Source of the DNA: Brachypterus glaber | Lineage: Eukaryota; Arthropoda; Insecta; Coleoptera; Kateretidae | NCBI GenBank assembly: GCA_958510825.1 | Contig: OY294046.1 | Coordinates: 47,287,794 to 47,351,793, forward strand | Direction: 5' to 3' | Length of the DNA: 64,000 bases | Part shown: positions 1 through 10,406 of the stretch, piece after piece | Numbering within the stretch: the stretch's first letter is position 1 | Layout: the number at the start of each line of letters is the position of its first letter | Made by a program: the position numbers and the translations under genes | The notes under the pieces: generated by a model | The model's database searches: none | Seen by the model: the letters and a program-made list of their open reading frames with translations, nothing else | What the model was told of the DNA's origin: nothing

Positions 1-172
1 ATACATTAGGAAGAAAAAGAAGAATGGGTATGGAATTATCCAGACCACTTCACCAAGTGACCCATTCTTCTAGAATAATATAAATACAAATTTATATTGA
101 GCTGGCCAAATTCTATGAAAAGGGCATTGATGTACAGAAGAAGAAGACTTTACAAAAGAGATCGCCAATATA

Positions 173-440
173 TAGTAGTAGTAGTAAATTTTTGGGTTGG
201 CCAAAGCCGGACAACTAGGCCATTTATGGCCCTTTTTGTCACCCTATGCGATCCCAGACATTTACTAATTTGAGTCCTCCTTGAACCTGCCCGTCCTTTC
301 AATAAAGGTCAGGATATTGGCCCAGGGGAGATCTCTTAGTTCCTCTTGGTTGAGTCTTTGAGTTTCAAAGACTTGCAACCTGATTCTGTCGTATCTGGGC
401 ATAGCGGACTCTCTAGAATCCGCACTAAGTGCCGATGTAA
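173..440 (-). mobile_element. SINE 3' portion with TAC-repeat tail
   Basis: Read on the minus strand, this segment ends in a short run of TAC repeats (173-186 on plus). Before the tail is a block with 'caaaaagggccataaatggcc' style spacing, then 'ctagttgtccggctttgg'. The same order (CAAAAAGGACCATA, then CTAGTTGCCAGGCTTG, then CC..AC.., then TAC repeats) is seen at the 3' end of the complete SINE at 28801-29375. The upstream body differs, and no tRNA-like head is visible before about position 440, so this is a 5'-truncated member or a different family sharing a 3' domain. The 5' limit is approximate. Confidence 0.6.
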
Positions 441-959
441 AAAGAAGAATTTGTTATATATACTCTTTATTTGATATGGATTAGGATTATGGAATGTACA
501 AAAATGTATATCAACATATCGTGGCTAATACCTCTTACGTGAAAAACGTGTTGACGAACACCCTAAACGCGTTTATTAAAAAAACGCCTGTTGTTTAGTG
601 ATTTTAGCGTTGGGGTGTTGATATAACTGGTTTCTCCCTGAGTAAAAAGCAACTGAAATCCTTCGATTGCCTGGTCCGGCACGTTTGGCATGGTATTTGG
701 ATAAAAATGAAAGATTACTACCTGATTGTATTTTGTCACGATATACCATAATGTGTTGCAAAAATAGACAGTAAAAAATACTGCTGCAAACAAGTGTTTT
801 CTTTAGAAGAAGAGGAAGCAGCAGTTCTAGCATAAAAAGAGAGAAATTTTTCCAAAACGAAGAGACAAATAAAGAATTTAGATAATTTGGTTAATAATGA
901 TGGCTATAAGGCTGCTTACTGACTAAAATATAATTGTTAGACGACCATACCCCAAAGTA
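441..959. other. no gene seen
   Basis: A+T-rich sequence. Two overlapping minus-strand frames (about 563-833) share the same DNA and lack any recognisable motif. I see nothing I can support here. Confidence 0.5.
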
Positions 960-961
960 TA

Positions 962-1131
962 CCGGGTGTTTTTCGAAGGTGGCTCGCCCCTATAAGTTTT
1001 TAACCCTAGAGATAAAGTAATGAAATTTGCAGGGAGTCATAAGACCATATTTTGAGATATCACCTAAGGTTTGTTACTTCCGGTTTAACCGGAAACGACC
1101 TCTACTTTTGATTATTAAATAGAACACCCCG
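962..1131. mobile_element. 170-bp MITE with CCGGGTGTT termini, TA flanks
   Basis: The left end reads CCGGGTGTTTTT and the right end GAACACCCCG, so the ends are inverted repeats of about 10 bp. TA lies on each side (960-961 and 1132-1133). No coding capacity. The termini resemble the CAGGGTG ends of larger elements at 6321, 49721 and 62301. TA duplication is what Tc1/mariner-type transposases leave, but the superfamily is inferred only. Confidence 0.65.
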
Positions 1132-1143
1132 TATTACCGTATT

Positions 1144-1196
1144 GAATTCTCCATTAAATTCTCTGTATTATAATACATAGAATTTAATGGAGAATC
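1144..1196. repeat. 53-bp near-perfect palindrome
   Basis: The arm ATTCTCCATTAAATTCT is answered by AGAATTTAATGGAGAAT about a TGTATTATAATACA centre, with about one mismatch. It lies just beyond the 962-1131 MITE. It could be a tiny foldback element or its decayed core; function unknown. Confidence 0.75.
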
Positions 1197-1320
1197 GAAA
1201 TATGAGACAATTATCTTCAGTTTTTTCAAATGTTAACAGCTGTTGTCTTTTTTTGAAGAACATTTTGTTTTAGATTTTGTTATCTGGAAATTCATTAAAT
1301 CTATTAATTTTGGATCAAAT

Positions 1321-1701
1321 CGACACTCCCAAGCAACAAGGACGTAACTCAAGTTAGACCCATTTTGAGTTATACTCATAGGTAAATGCCTTGAAATAAG
1401 ACACACATGGTGGTACTACTCAGATTTCTCCACAGGCCATTTTAACCAAAAGTTTACCAAAAAACACTAAAGTAAAAAATTTTAAACTTGAATATTATCA
1501 GAAACAAACAATAAATAAACAATAAATACTTATACAGTTAAATAGAGAATTTTATAAGCTTTCAAATGACGTATCGCATGGCTTCCTTTTCCACTTCAAT
1601 CATTTACCCACCCTTAAATAACAAAAAAAAATATTTTAGAAATTTAGCTGTCGTGAAAAATGACAATATATGAGTTACGGCTTTGTTGCTTGGGGGTATC
1701 G
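1321..1701. mobile_element. 381-bp element with 31-bp TIRs
   Basis: The left terminus CGACACTCCCAAGCAACAAG matches the inverse of the right terminus CTTTGTTGCTTGGGGGTATCG with about four mismatches over 31 bp. AAAT lies on both sides (1317-1320, 1702-1705), a possible 4-bp target duplication. The interior has no open frame. Superfamily not assigned. Confidence 0.65.
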
Positions 1702-1705
1702 AAAT

Positions 1706-3239
1706 ATTAGTTGAAAAATACGAATTATTAAAATAAATATTTACTTTTAATTTTACACGAAAACTAAACTTGAAAACCACATTTTTTATTTTACTCGAAT
1801 TTTTTGCTTAAATACGTCTATGGCCGTCGATATTATTAAAAACAAATTTTTTCTCTACAATGACACCAAAAAGTTAATATTAATTTTATACTTAAACCTT
1901 ATATTTAAAAGTGATTTTGTATCTCGCGAGATAATTATAATTTTTTTATTGAAACATTTTTATTTTTAAGGACTCTTAATTAAATTTCTATTTTTTTTAC
2001 TGTGTACCATACATCAAAACATGTCTAATGGAGTCAACAAAACGTAAAACCAGGAACCTTGATATATTACTTAATTGAAATACATAAAAAATTGCAATGT
2101 ATACATGTAATAAAGATTTATTTTATCGAAAAACAACAAAATATATTAACTTGTTTTTTTTATTGTTGATAAAGTAAAAATGTTACATGTATTTTACGGA
2201 ATAACTTAAGACAATAAGTAATATGGATCAGAGGCATCTCCAATTTAAAATCTAAAATAAGTTTTTGAATTTTCGCTTTAATGTTTTATAAATCTGTCAT
2301 TACAATACTAATTTTCTTAAATAAACTTTATGACAACATATAATATTAATGAAATATTGTTAATACATTATAATAAAATATATTGCTGTTGATTTTAAAT
2401 ATAAACATAACCTACATATGTTAAAAATTAAAAATAACATTATACAGTCTTAAAAGAACCATAATATAATTATTTATGACTGTATGACCCACTTCATTAA
2501 ATGTATTTTTGTCTTTAAGTAAAAAAATAATTAATCATCAAAAAGCACTTAATTTTAACTTTCAAGTAAATTTATTTTACTGCCTATATTTTTTTAATTA
2601 GGTATTAGTGGCTAATAATTAATCTTATTAAATTTTAAATGAAAAATTAAAAATTGACTATTTATAATTATTCTATTAGAAAAGATACTTTTTTATTAGT
2701 AAATTTAGGTTTCATATTCTTAAATGAAAAACTGACATTTATAATAGCAAAACTGTAAAAGGCATGTGAAAAATATAGCAATTATAATTATTGCTAGACT
2801 TTTAGTAATAATTGCTAAATTTTTAGTGATAAGCTTATGTTTTTTACTACTATAGTTATATTTAGTTATATTCAAAAAATGGTTCACACGGTATTTAAAA
2901 AACGTAGCATCAGAAAAAGTAGTTATTTTTTTACAACACGTTCTTGTTAAAATTCTCGTCAAAAATCTACATTTCTTTAGCAAAGAAAAGTCAACCTTTT
3001 GATGCTTTCCGAAAAACTTTTCCCGAATATATTCTTTCTAAAATTTCAGCCAGGCAATTACATTAACTACCTTTGTTATATATCCACGGTTATAATTTTC
3101 TTCCTTCTGTCGTGGAGATGTGACTGTAATTTGATCCACTCCTACGGTGGATTTTTATACAGAAAGGCAAACTTTTCAGACAAATTTTAAGGGAATATAT
3201 TCGAAAAAATCGCTATTAAGATACAGTTGCTTATTAAAT
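1706..3239. other. A+T-rich stretch, no supported gene
   Basis: Mostly simple A+T-rich sequence. A 63-codon plus frame at 2999-3190 follows an acceptor-like CTAAAATTTCAG (ending about 3050) and would encode a hydrophobic run (YLCYISTVIIFFLLSW). There is no convincing donor and no recognisable domain, so I do not call it an exon. Confidence 0.5.
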
Positions 3240-3570
3240 ATTATTAGTATACCTACTATTCACAGCGCGTAAGCGCTAGAATATTATACGGTAGTTTCGA
3301 ATTTCTCAAAATCGCCATAGACAAAAAGTTTTTGGACAAATGTGTTTCATGAAAAAATAAGAAACTTTGAAAATGTCCGTCTGTCCATCTGATGTCACGA
3401 TTTTTGTGAAAACTATAACTCGAATTATCTGATCGACTCGAAATTTACAGGATTAATCAAGTTCTATGTTCCCTTCATTTTTGAAATCATCCCAAAAACA
3501 AAAATTATTGGGGGTTAAACTTTAAACAAAATAAAAAAACTATCATTTTAATTTTTGTTTCAATTTTTGT
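3240..3570 (+). repeat. dispersed repeat relic with TGTCCGTCTGTCC motif
   Basis: It contains TGTCCGTCTGTCC followed by CACGATTTTTGTGAAAACT and 'CTCGAAATTTACAGG'. A similar arrangement (GTTCTGTCC, then CACGATAACTTAGGAACG, then AAATTTGGCATACAG) is in the composite repeat at 12600-13455. No coding capacity. Boundaries are approximate. Confidence 0.4.
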
Positions 3571-4073
3571 TTGTTTTTTGTAGAAAGAAATATTTCTGAA
3601 AAAATAATTTATTTTAATTATTCGTTTTTCGAAAGAAAGATTTTAAAAAAATGTTAAAATTGAGTCTCACATTATCTTACCTTATTCGCCTATATGATTG
3701 GTTGAAAGTGAGATTATGTAAGAATTATGCTCAATTTAATACAAGAAGGAAGTTCCTATTGACTTCACATTATTGAGGGCCGAAGTAGCTATGTAATAGT
3801 TCATTTAAGTCATAGCCTAATGTACCCTATTACTAATTTTTGTATCCGTTACCTACCGTTTGGTGCAAGGACATCATCCGAAATAAGTTAAAATGCTTAA
3901 GAAAACTACTTTTCCAATAAAATGTACAGTACATTGTTGAAAATGAGGATAAAATCCAAAAATTCTACTGGTAGGACTTCAATTCAAGTTAATAAAAATA
4001 CAATAGAAACAAGCGTTCAAAATAGTTTTGTTAATATTACAACTTTAATTTACGATTAAGCTCGTTTTTACAG

Positions 4074-4193
4074 GCAACCTTCTTACGTTCCAGGTATAAA
4101 ATTTATCTGCATACCAAAAGATCCAGTAAAGTTTATTCTCAGTTTTAAATATCCCTTATATGACGGAAATAAGGTTTTCTCACTACCACCTAG
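4074..4193 (+). CDS. candidate internal exon A of a spliced gene
   Basis: A 120-nt segment bounded by an acceptor-like CTCGTTTTTACAG and a consensus donor AG|GTAAGTT. Read after one leading base it is open throughout, giving 39 codons beginning QPSYVPGIKF and ending KYPLYDGNKVFSLPP, with two bases (AG) left over. The other phases contain stops (one is certain in phase 0). The composition, with prolines, aromatic residues and mixed codons, looks protein-like against the A+T-rich flanks. The leftover AG joins the first base of exon B (8633-8686) to give an Arg codon, and exon B then reads open in that phase. I do not recognise the domain. The identification as an exon is inference from splice signals and phase. 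Confidence 0.6.
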
Positions 4194-4321
4194 GTAAGTT
4201 GACATTACTTAATCAAAAAGCCGACAGTAATGGAAAGTACTATGTCCAGCACACTTAGTAGTGATAGATGATATCAATAGAATCAATATAAACAAAACAG
4301 TAACTGGACAGAAAAAAACCA
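4194..4321 (+). other. start of proposed intron A-B (donor GTAAGTTGAC)
   Basis: The donor immediately after exon A matches the metazoan consensus. The proposed intron to exon B is about 4.4 kb and is filled by the repeats listed below. Confidence 0.45.
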
Positions 4322-4605
4322 TTTATCGAATACATACAGATAATCAGACAATTACCAGCTTTATTTTAAATAGATAAACTCAATAATAACCCCCGTGTGG
4401 CTTTTACTTTATTGAGTGGATAATTATTTATTTTACCCACTCAACTGTCACTTGTCAAATTATTTTCTTGTAAATGTCATTAAAGTTTTTAATAAAAATA
4501 TGAATTCCTAAGCTATTTATTGGATAAAACCTTGTATGGCACTCATGGGTAAACCGATATTGCCCCTTTACCCACTTTACCCACTAGTACCATAAATAAC
4601 TATTA
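4322..4605 (+). repeat. dispersed repeat R1, copy A
   Basis: One of three copies (also 18942-19207 plus and 46907-47168 minus). All share AGACAATTACCAGCTTTA, a TTTACCCACTCAACTGTCAC block, ATTTATTGGATAAAACCTTG and CATGGGTAAACCGAT. They start at TTATC(C/G)AA.ACATACA and end at about AATAACTATT. By eye the copies are above 90% identical. No coding capacity; probably a non-autonomous element of unknown class. Confidence 0.7.
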
Positions 4606-5042
4606 CCGCTAAAGGACACGAAGTGTCCGACACTTACCTAAGGGGGACACCTAGACACAAGGCTACTATTCTTAATTTTGAATTGTCACACATATAAATG
4701 TCAAAAATATTATTAATAAAATACGATTTTAACTTCTTGGTAGTAAGAAAAACGTAATGCTCTACTCGTAGGTAACTTTTTTTTCTGTCTTCGGTAGTGT
4801 TTATGGACCTCAGCTCCGCTTTGGTCCACAAAATACGACCTCATCCAGAAAAATTCACTTACCTCTACTAGAAGCGCAAACAACTATTACCGCTAAAGGA
4901 CACGAAGTGTCCGACACTTATCTAGACACAAGACTACTATTCTTAATTTTATAGAGTGATTCCATAAAAAAATGATTTTTTGAATTCTCACACATATAAA
5001 TGTCAAAAATATTATTAATAAAATGCGATTTTAACTCCTTGG
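4598..5042 (+). repeat. two direct copies of a ~150-bp unit
   Basis: The unit at 4598-4740 recurs at 4882-5042. Both begin AACTATTACCGCTAAAGGAC, contain the small palindrome GGACACGAAGTGTCC, and end CGATTTTAACT(T/C)CTTGG. The second copy carries a small insertion and lacks part of the first. The left copy overlaps the end of repeat R1. Confidence 0.75.
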
Positions 5043-5079
5043 ACTTTTATTTTTTTTATTCAACTAATTTTTAGGATAA

Positions 5080-5236
5080 CATAACATTTTGATTATTGTA
5101 TTTTTAGTACTTGCTGCTCATAGTGTTTAATTTAGTTTCATATGTTATTTTTTTTTTGTTTTTATCTCTTTTTCTTTTGTGACTCATCCTGTAATTGGTC
5201 ATGTACTTTTTGATGTAATAAATAAATAAATAAATA
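5080..5236 (+). mobile_element. possible LINE 3' end with AAAT-type tail
   Basis: A T-rich, non-coding tract ends in GATGTAATAAATAAATAAAT, the kind of short-repeat tail seen at 3' ends of some non-LTR retrotransposons. No reverse-transcriptase frame is recognisable upstream. This is a weak call based on the tail alone. Confidence 0.25.
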
Positions 5237-5271
5237 TAATTTTAAGCTTGGTTTGGTAACCCAACAATAAA

Positions 5272-5514
5272 ATTAGATAGTAGATGGATTAGGGTTATTT
5301 ATATTAAAAAACGTTTTTTTACTAAAATGAATTTTTAAACTTATATTGTTTTCTTTCTGGCTCTTTGAATTGTTAAAAAGTTATAACATAATTGTTACAT
5401 TTCTTGTAGTGTGCCTTTTGAAGAAGTTGGAATAAAGCCAACGAAACGTCGGCAGTTTTAGTAAAAAACGTTTTTTAATATAAATAACCCTAATCCAGCC
5501 ATCTACTATCTAAT
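5272..5514. mobile_element. TIR mini-element carrying a hammerhead-like core
   Basis: The left arm (5272 to about 5327, starting ATTAGATAGTAGATGG) is the inverse of the right arm (about 5456-5514), with one 3-nt difference. The arms continue through GGGTTATTTATATTAAAAAA and CGTTTTTTTACTAAAA. A structured motif (5412-5454) lies directly beside the right arm. The interior does not code. A second element of the same plan is at 22397-22551. Confidence 0.7.
5412..5454 (+). ncRNA. degenerate hammerhead-ribozyme-like motif
   Basis: In order: TGCC, TTT, TGAAGAA, then a perfect 5-bp hairpin GTTGG/CCAAC with loop AATAAAG, then GAAACGTC, then GGCA. TGCC and GGCA can pair as stem I. The order matches a hammerhead core (CUGANGA, stem II, GAAA, stem III, NUH). 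However, the C of CUGANGA is replaced by T and there are extra bases before it, so this copy is probably inactive. The GAAAC|GUC junction leaves stem III without a loop, which could pair only between two molecules. Confidence 0.35.
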
Positions 5515-5989
5515 AAGTATAATAACATAGATAAAATTGTTTTATGTTTGCATTCTTTTTGTGTGAAAACTAATAACAGCTACCTGCAGTAAAATGCCGC
5601 CGTAGAATTCCCTTAAATAAAAACTTTCCAGTCAACTTTTAAATTCATTATTTTTGTTGTCGACTTTCAAAAACTAGACTATTTGAATGTTGGAACATCA
5701 AAAGTATAACTTGCCTCCACTGTTTAAATTAACTTTTGTGTACCCGCCAACTTTGCAACTTTTAATAAACTTATGCGGATAAGCATCTGTTTTTATTGTA
5801 CTAATTTACTTAATCTATTAAAGCTGTTACCGGAAAACTGAATTATTTTCATAAACACCTCCTTAAATTTGAAGAAAATATACAGCGCTTTTTAAAAGTT
5901 TATTTCCTTATATATATTACTTATTATTAGTTTAAGTTTTATTTGGAACTAACCCAGAGCTCTGATTTGATGATGAAAAAAGTCAGTAA

Positions 5990-6125
5990 CCCAGCCACAC
6001 AAAATAAAAAAAGTCAAGAACTCTTTTGGAGATCATTGTATTCTTATGTATTTTGAGGCGCTGAATCCGAATTTGAGGTCAAAATAGCACCTAATCCGAT
6101 TCATTTTAGAGGTAACCTTAAAAAG
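5990..6125 (+). repeat. repeat family B fragment
   Basis: Shares CAGCCACACAAAA, TCAAGAACTCTTTTGG, TATGTATTTTGAGGCGCTGA and GGTCAAAATAGCACC with the hairpin at 61505-61732 (and its right flank) and, more diverged, with 7505-7705. Probably one arm of a foldback element. Confidence 0.6.
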
Positions 6126-6129
6126 TTTA

Positions 6130-6316
6130 TACTCGTTATATAGTTCTTCGCATGAAAGTCTGCGACGTAAGGGGGAGGAATAATTCGCGCTCTCTTCTTT
6201 CCGTCAAGAGCGTGCGTGCCTACAACGGGCCTCCCACTTGCACACACATTCCAAACATATTTTCCGTAGCCACAGATCCGTGCATAAGACTATACTGAAA
6301 AATAACGTTTTTGCAG
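6130..6316. other. no gene seen
   Basis: A locally G+C-richer patch (AGGGGGAGGAATAATTCGCG, CAACGGGCCTCCCACTTGCA) without an open frame or a recognisable repeat match elsewhere in the window. Confidence 0.4.
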
Positions 6317-6320
6317 TATA

Positions 6321-7500
6321 CAGGGTGTATTTGAAATAGGGTCGGAAATTTTAACAGGTGATTCTACATGATAAAATATGACAAAAAGTTCCTATAAACA
6401 TATGTCTAAAAATGCGTCATAAGGGAGCTACGCCCCTTTGAAATTGGCCAAAAAAATCGGTTTTTATTTAATAACTCAGGAACCCTTTGAGAGATATTAA
6501 CGAGGTTTTGCACGTGAATTAATCCTAATAAGGCCCATCTTTATATGTCATTTTCACGTACTTATTTAAACCAGGGGTGTGCGAAACGGGGGGGCCTTAT
6601 CAGTTTTTTGTCCCAAACTTTTTTCTGTGTAACTTTTTTGCAATTTTATTTTTGAAATATGATTCCTCAGGTCAAAATACATAAAAAAGGTACTCTTGTT
6701 GTAATACTGTAGGATTAACCGTTTTCGAGAAAAGTTCATTTGAAGGTGAAATTTCACGGTTCGAGGACGAAAAATTAAATACTAAAATGTCGAAAACCAA
6801 AATTTTAATGATGCAATTATTATTCTACAACAAAAACTAAGAAAAAAAGTTTCCATACATGTAGGTCGAAAAAACGCTTTTAAAGCTACCATAGCCCTTT
6901 AAAAATGGTGCATATTTAGGAGACCATAGCTCCATTAGGATTCATTTTTGGAAGTACCTGTATATGAGGTTTTTTTCTTAGTTTTTAATGTACATTCGCC
7001 CTGCATCATTAAAATTTTGGTTTTCAACATTTTAGTATTTAATTTTTCGTCCTCGAACCGTGGAATTTCACCTTCAAATGAATTTTTCTCGAAAACGGTT
7101 AATCCTACAGTATTACAACAAGAGTACCTTTTTTATGTATTTTGACCTGAAAAATCATATTTCAAAAATAAAATTGCAAAATAGTTACACAGAAAAAAGT
7201 TTGGGACAAAAAACTGATAACCCCCCCCCCCCCGTTTCGCACACCCCTGGTTAAAATAAGTTCACGAAAATAACACATAAAAATGGGCCTTGGTAGAATT
7301 AGTTGACGTGCAAAACCTCGTTGATATATCTCAAAGAGTTCCTTCGTTATTAAATAAAAACCAATTTTTTTAGCCACTTTCAAAGGGGCGTAGCTCCCTT
7401 ATGATTCATTTTTAGACATATGTTTATATGAACTTTTTGTCATATTTTATGATGTAGAATCATCTGTTAAAATTTCCGACCCTATTTCAAATACACCGTG
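6321..7500. mobile_element. 1,180-bp full-length palindromic element, CAGGGTG end
   Basis: The whole element is one inverted repeat. The left end CAGGGTGTATTTGAAATAGG is mirrored by CTATTTCAAATACACCGTG. Matching blocks continue inward to a centre near 6910, for example the AAGGGAGCTACGCCCCTTTG block at the left and its inverse at 7382-7402. TATA flanks both sides (6317-6320, 7501-7504), compatible with a TA-type target duplication. The small frames inside (6566-6757 minus, 7060-7254 plus) are the same sequence read from the two arms, not genes. No transposase is present. Confidence 0.8.
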
Positions 7501-7504
7501 TATA

Positions 7505-7705
7505 GAAAGAGCCATAGAAAGAAAAAAAAAGGTCATGAACTTTTTTGTAGACCATTGTATTCCTATGTATTTGAAGGCACTAAATCCGAATTTAAAGTCA
7601 AAATAGCACCTCATCCTATTAGTTTTGGAGATAACCTCAAAAAACCTTATTTTGCTTAAAAATAAAGTTTTTTGAGGTTATCTGGAAAACTAATCGGATG
7701 AGGTC
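7505..7705 (+). repeat. repeat family B copy with internal hairpin
   Basis: Follows directly after the palindromic element. It repeats the CCATTGTATTCCTATGTATT / CACTAAATCCGAATTTAAAG order of family B, then folds back. A CCTATTAGTTTTGGAGATAACC-like arm (to about 7640) is answered by GGTTATCTGGAAAACTAATC (from about 7677). Confidence 0.6.
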
Positions 7706-7799
7706 TAACTAATCCATTTTTGCAATTTCTTTTAAAATTAAATCAAGAAATCTGTGAATCGCGAAATGACAGGTTTGCCCTTTTGTTTTGACGTATCTA

Positions 7800-7853
7800 T
7801 GTGTATCTATATACATTCAAAATATGAATAAACGAATTGAATTGAATTGAATT
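7800..7853 (+). mobile_element. possible LINE 3' tail, (GAATT)n
   Basis: ATATGAATAAAC is followed by about four GAATT repeats. This is typical of the short tandem tail of some non-LTR retrotransposons. No coding part is visible upstream; a weak call. Confidence 0.3.
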
Positions 7854-7950
7854 TTCCAATATGGCTGTAGTATTTTAAGTGCGGCACGCTGTTAGAGGAA
7901 GTAAAATAACGTTTTAGTCCCAGTCGTGCAAAAAGCACATATCGTTTTCC

Positions 7951-8011
7951 GTTTTCTTCTTCTTCTTCTTCCTCTTCTTTTTCTTCTTCTTTTTCTTCTT
8001 TTTTTCTTCCT
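7951..8011 (+). repeat. CTT-rich polypyrimidine microsatellite
   Basis: An imperfect run of TTC/CTT repeats of about 60 bp. No other content. Confidence 0.85.
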
Positions 8012-8632
8012 TTCCAATTTATGGCTTATCTACTGAAAACACCCAGCCAACTTAGCTCAAATGTCATAATTATTCTCAAACCAACGATGCAGGATCTGTC
8101 AAAAACAGGTCTATTCTAACCTCAAAACTCCTTTAATGTTTTTTAAATAATAAGCAACTGCTATTTGTTTCGTACTAAATGCTACAATGGGTTTCTTAGT
8201 GTAGATTTATAGTCATAAATTCCTTTTTGTGAACAACAAATACATAAAACAACCCTACTTTTTGTTCACGGCTCAGACATTTAAACCTATTCAAACTTTC
8301 AGTTTTATGTTTAAATTTACAATTTTTTAATATTTCATATATGGTAATTTTAAATATTATTATACTCTTCAGCCTTATACCTCACCTATTTTATATATTC
8401 ATATTTTTTAGCGTAACGCCTCTTTTTACTCGTAAAAATAAAATTATGCAAAACTGTGGAAACTTTTTCGTATTTAAACGAAAACGTATAATTTAACTCA
8501 TACCATAGAATTTTATAGATTTGCCACTACAAAAGCATTGTTTTACTCTTGAAATCAAAATTTTACCTTTTTTACAAAAAAAAAATGTTTATATAAAAGT
8601 TTTTATTAATAAATTTATTTATTTTGCTTCAG
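8012..8632. other. no gene seen; ends in proposed acceptor
   Basis: A+T-rich sequence. The last bases, TTTATTTTGCTTCAG, form a strong pyrimidine-rich acceptor for exon B. Confidence 0.5.
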
Positions 8633-8686
8633 ATATGTGGAAAATGCAATTCAGAAGGCCCAAATCAACCCACAGATCGAAATGCC
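8633..8686 (+). CDS. candidate internal exon B of a spliced gene
   Basis: A 54-nt segment between acceptor TTTTGCTTCAG and consensus donor GTAAGTACC. All three phases are open. The phase dictated by exon A (one leading base) reads YVENAIQKAQINPQIEM with two bases (CC) left over. The alternative phase 0 reads ICGKCNSEGPNQPTDRNA, which would be cysteine-containing but does not fit exon A. The leftover CC plus the first base of exon D (61797) gives a Pro codon, and D is open in that phase. The exon is symmetric, so skipping it would keep frame. Unknown protein. The phase agreement across three segments is the main support. Confidence 0.55.
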
Positions 8687-8832
8687 GTAAGTACCAAAAC
8701 TTTTTTATGTAATAATTTTTCTGCGCGTGTTTTTAGTTACATATACCTACTTTACTTTTTTTTATTTGGTAAAACGAGAGGTGTATCAAAAAATATATTT
8801 TTTCTAAAAATATATAAAAATTTCAAAAAACT

Positions 8833-9077
8833 AAATTGCATGGGGTGCCGTTTTTTTTCTTTTTTATCTAAAAAACAATTGTTTGAAGTTACACATCAAT
8901 CAGAAAAGAAATTGATGTTTCGCAAAGTCCAAACAAGTAAAAAATCCTCAAAAAAAGTGGGGATTTTCTATTATTTTGTCCTTGCGGAGCATCAATTTAT
9001 TTTCTAATTGTTGTGTAACTTCACAAGTAGTTTTTTTTTTTGGTAAAAAAGAAAAAAATGGCACCCCAAGCATTTTA
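8833..9077. mobile_element. foldback element (~245 bp)
   Basis: The left arm (TTGCATGGGGTGCC, then a T-rich part, then TTGAAGTTACACATCAAT) is answered by the right arm (TTGTGTAACTTCACAAG, then an A-rich part, then GGCACCCCAAGCA). The overlapping plus frames at 8624-9007 and 8976-9260 are read from these arms and are not genes. Confidence 0.7.
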
Positions 9078-9480
9078 GATTTTCGAAGGTGTTATAGTAG
9101 GCTACACCCTACTACTAAACCATATAAAAAAATTAAAAATGTTCACCTAAATAGTTTAATTTTTAACGCGCTTATTATTAAAAAAAATGCAAAATCTTTT
9201 AAAACTGGACGTTGTATATTTTGTCCTGTGATTTTTTTGAGGCTTAATTATTACAAATAGACATATGCGAAAAGCACCAAAAACTTCAAGGTGTTCCCAA
9301 GCTGTCTGGGTGGAACGAAATGTGCAAAATTTACGACGCGTTACTTCAAAAGGAACCTCAAATCTTATTTTAGTTCTTTTTCAAACTGCCAAAATAGAAA
9401 TAATGAGCTGAAATTTTATAATTAAATGTGATACTAAAAATCACATGTACAAGTTAATTGTATAATACTTTTGTTGAAAC

Positions 9481-10406
9481 ATAATAGCATATTAAAGTAT
9501 TAGTTTCATAACATACGTTTTTAGCGCACGAGTACAAGTTTAGAAAACGAGCCGCTTGCGGTGAGTTTTCTAAAGTACTAGTGCTCTAAAAACGTGTTAT
9601 GAAACGAGTGCTTTATACAATTTTTTCTATTTTGCTCTACACGGAAAGAAATTAGTGGGCTCTGCGCTATACATTATAAGATATTTGGTAACAGTGGCAA
9701 ATTATAGTGATTTAAGCTATGGATTATAAGGGACACATTAACTAATAATGTTAAAAATAAATTGGAAACGATTATATATATTACAGACACGATTATATTT
9801 ATTACAGGCACTATTATAAATTTACAGAAATTTTATTATATTATAAAAATTATTAGCACGGACAATAATTAAATCTATTTAAGCTATAAATGCCATACTA
9901 TTTGTTATATTTTATTATTCACTAAACAATTAAAGTATTTCATATAAATTTTTACACTGACTGCCATAATTGTAAGAGAAAGCCTTGTATTTATATAATA
10001 AGCGATTATAATTTGCTTCGTATATGTGTTATAGCGCTCCTAGCTATAATTTTTTTTTTCCGTGTAAAATTTTAAAAAACTTAAATTTAAATTGATGACT
10101 GATTTAGGGATTTTTGTTTCGAATTGACATTACAGTTTTCGCCATGTTTGAAATTCTAAGAACGAATATTATGTTGATATATTTTATAGTAATTTCTTCT
10201 CTTTTCCACTGCAAGTAACCAAGCCACAATTTTAACACGGTAAAACATAACTTAAACACAAAATTTTGTAGAAAATTAAACTTTAAACCGACGTTCACAA
10301 TTGCACGCCAAAGGTCAAGAGATAGACTTTTGTCTGTTGCCAACCCAAAAGAAAAAAAAGTAGCGACCTCTTATGGGCCTATAAGAACACGCAAAATGCG
10401 TGTGAT
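9481..10406 (+). repeat. repeat R2, copy 1, interrupted by a MITE
   Basis: Homologous to 14088-14588, which is in inverse orientation, about 500 bp without the insertion. Shared blocks include TTTCATAACATACG, GCGCACGAGTACAAGTTTAG, AAACTTTAAACCGACG-like and AGAACACGCAAAATGCGTGT. Its left part is itself a hairpin (TTTAGAAAACGAG / GAGTTTTCTAAA). The frames at 10104-10343 and 10315-10581 are read through this repeat. A 425-bp MITE splits it at 9638. Confidence 0.8.
9640..10064. mobile_element. 425-bp MITE, CACGGAAA TIRs, TA duplication
   Basis: Starts CACGGAAAGAAA and ends TTTTTTTTTCCGTG. TA is present on both sides (9638-9639, 10065-10066). The uninterrupted sister repeat at 14 kb reads straight across with a single TA (14426-14427), so the insertion boundaries and the TA duplication are shown directly. 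TA duplication fits a Tc1/mariner-type mechanism (inference). No coding capacity. Confidence 0.85.

Noticed and set aside
6566..7254. Similar 63-64 codon frames on opposite strands (MKFHLQMNFSRKRL / MEFHLQMNFSRKRL)
   Set aside because: They are the two arms of the palindromic element read outward, not a duplicated gene.
8624..9260. 127- and 94-codon plus frames
   Set aside because: They overlap the foldback at 8833-9077. Only the short 8633-8686 part, with its splice sites, is retained as an exon candidate.
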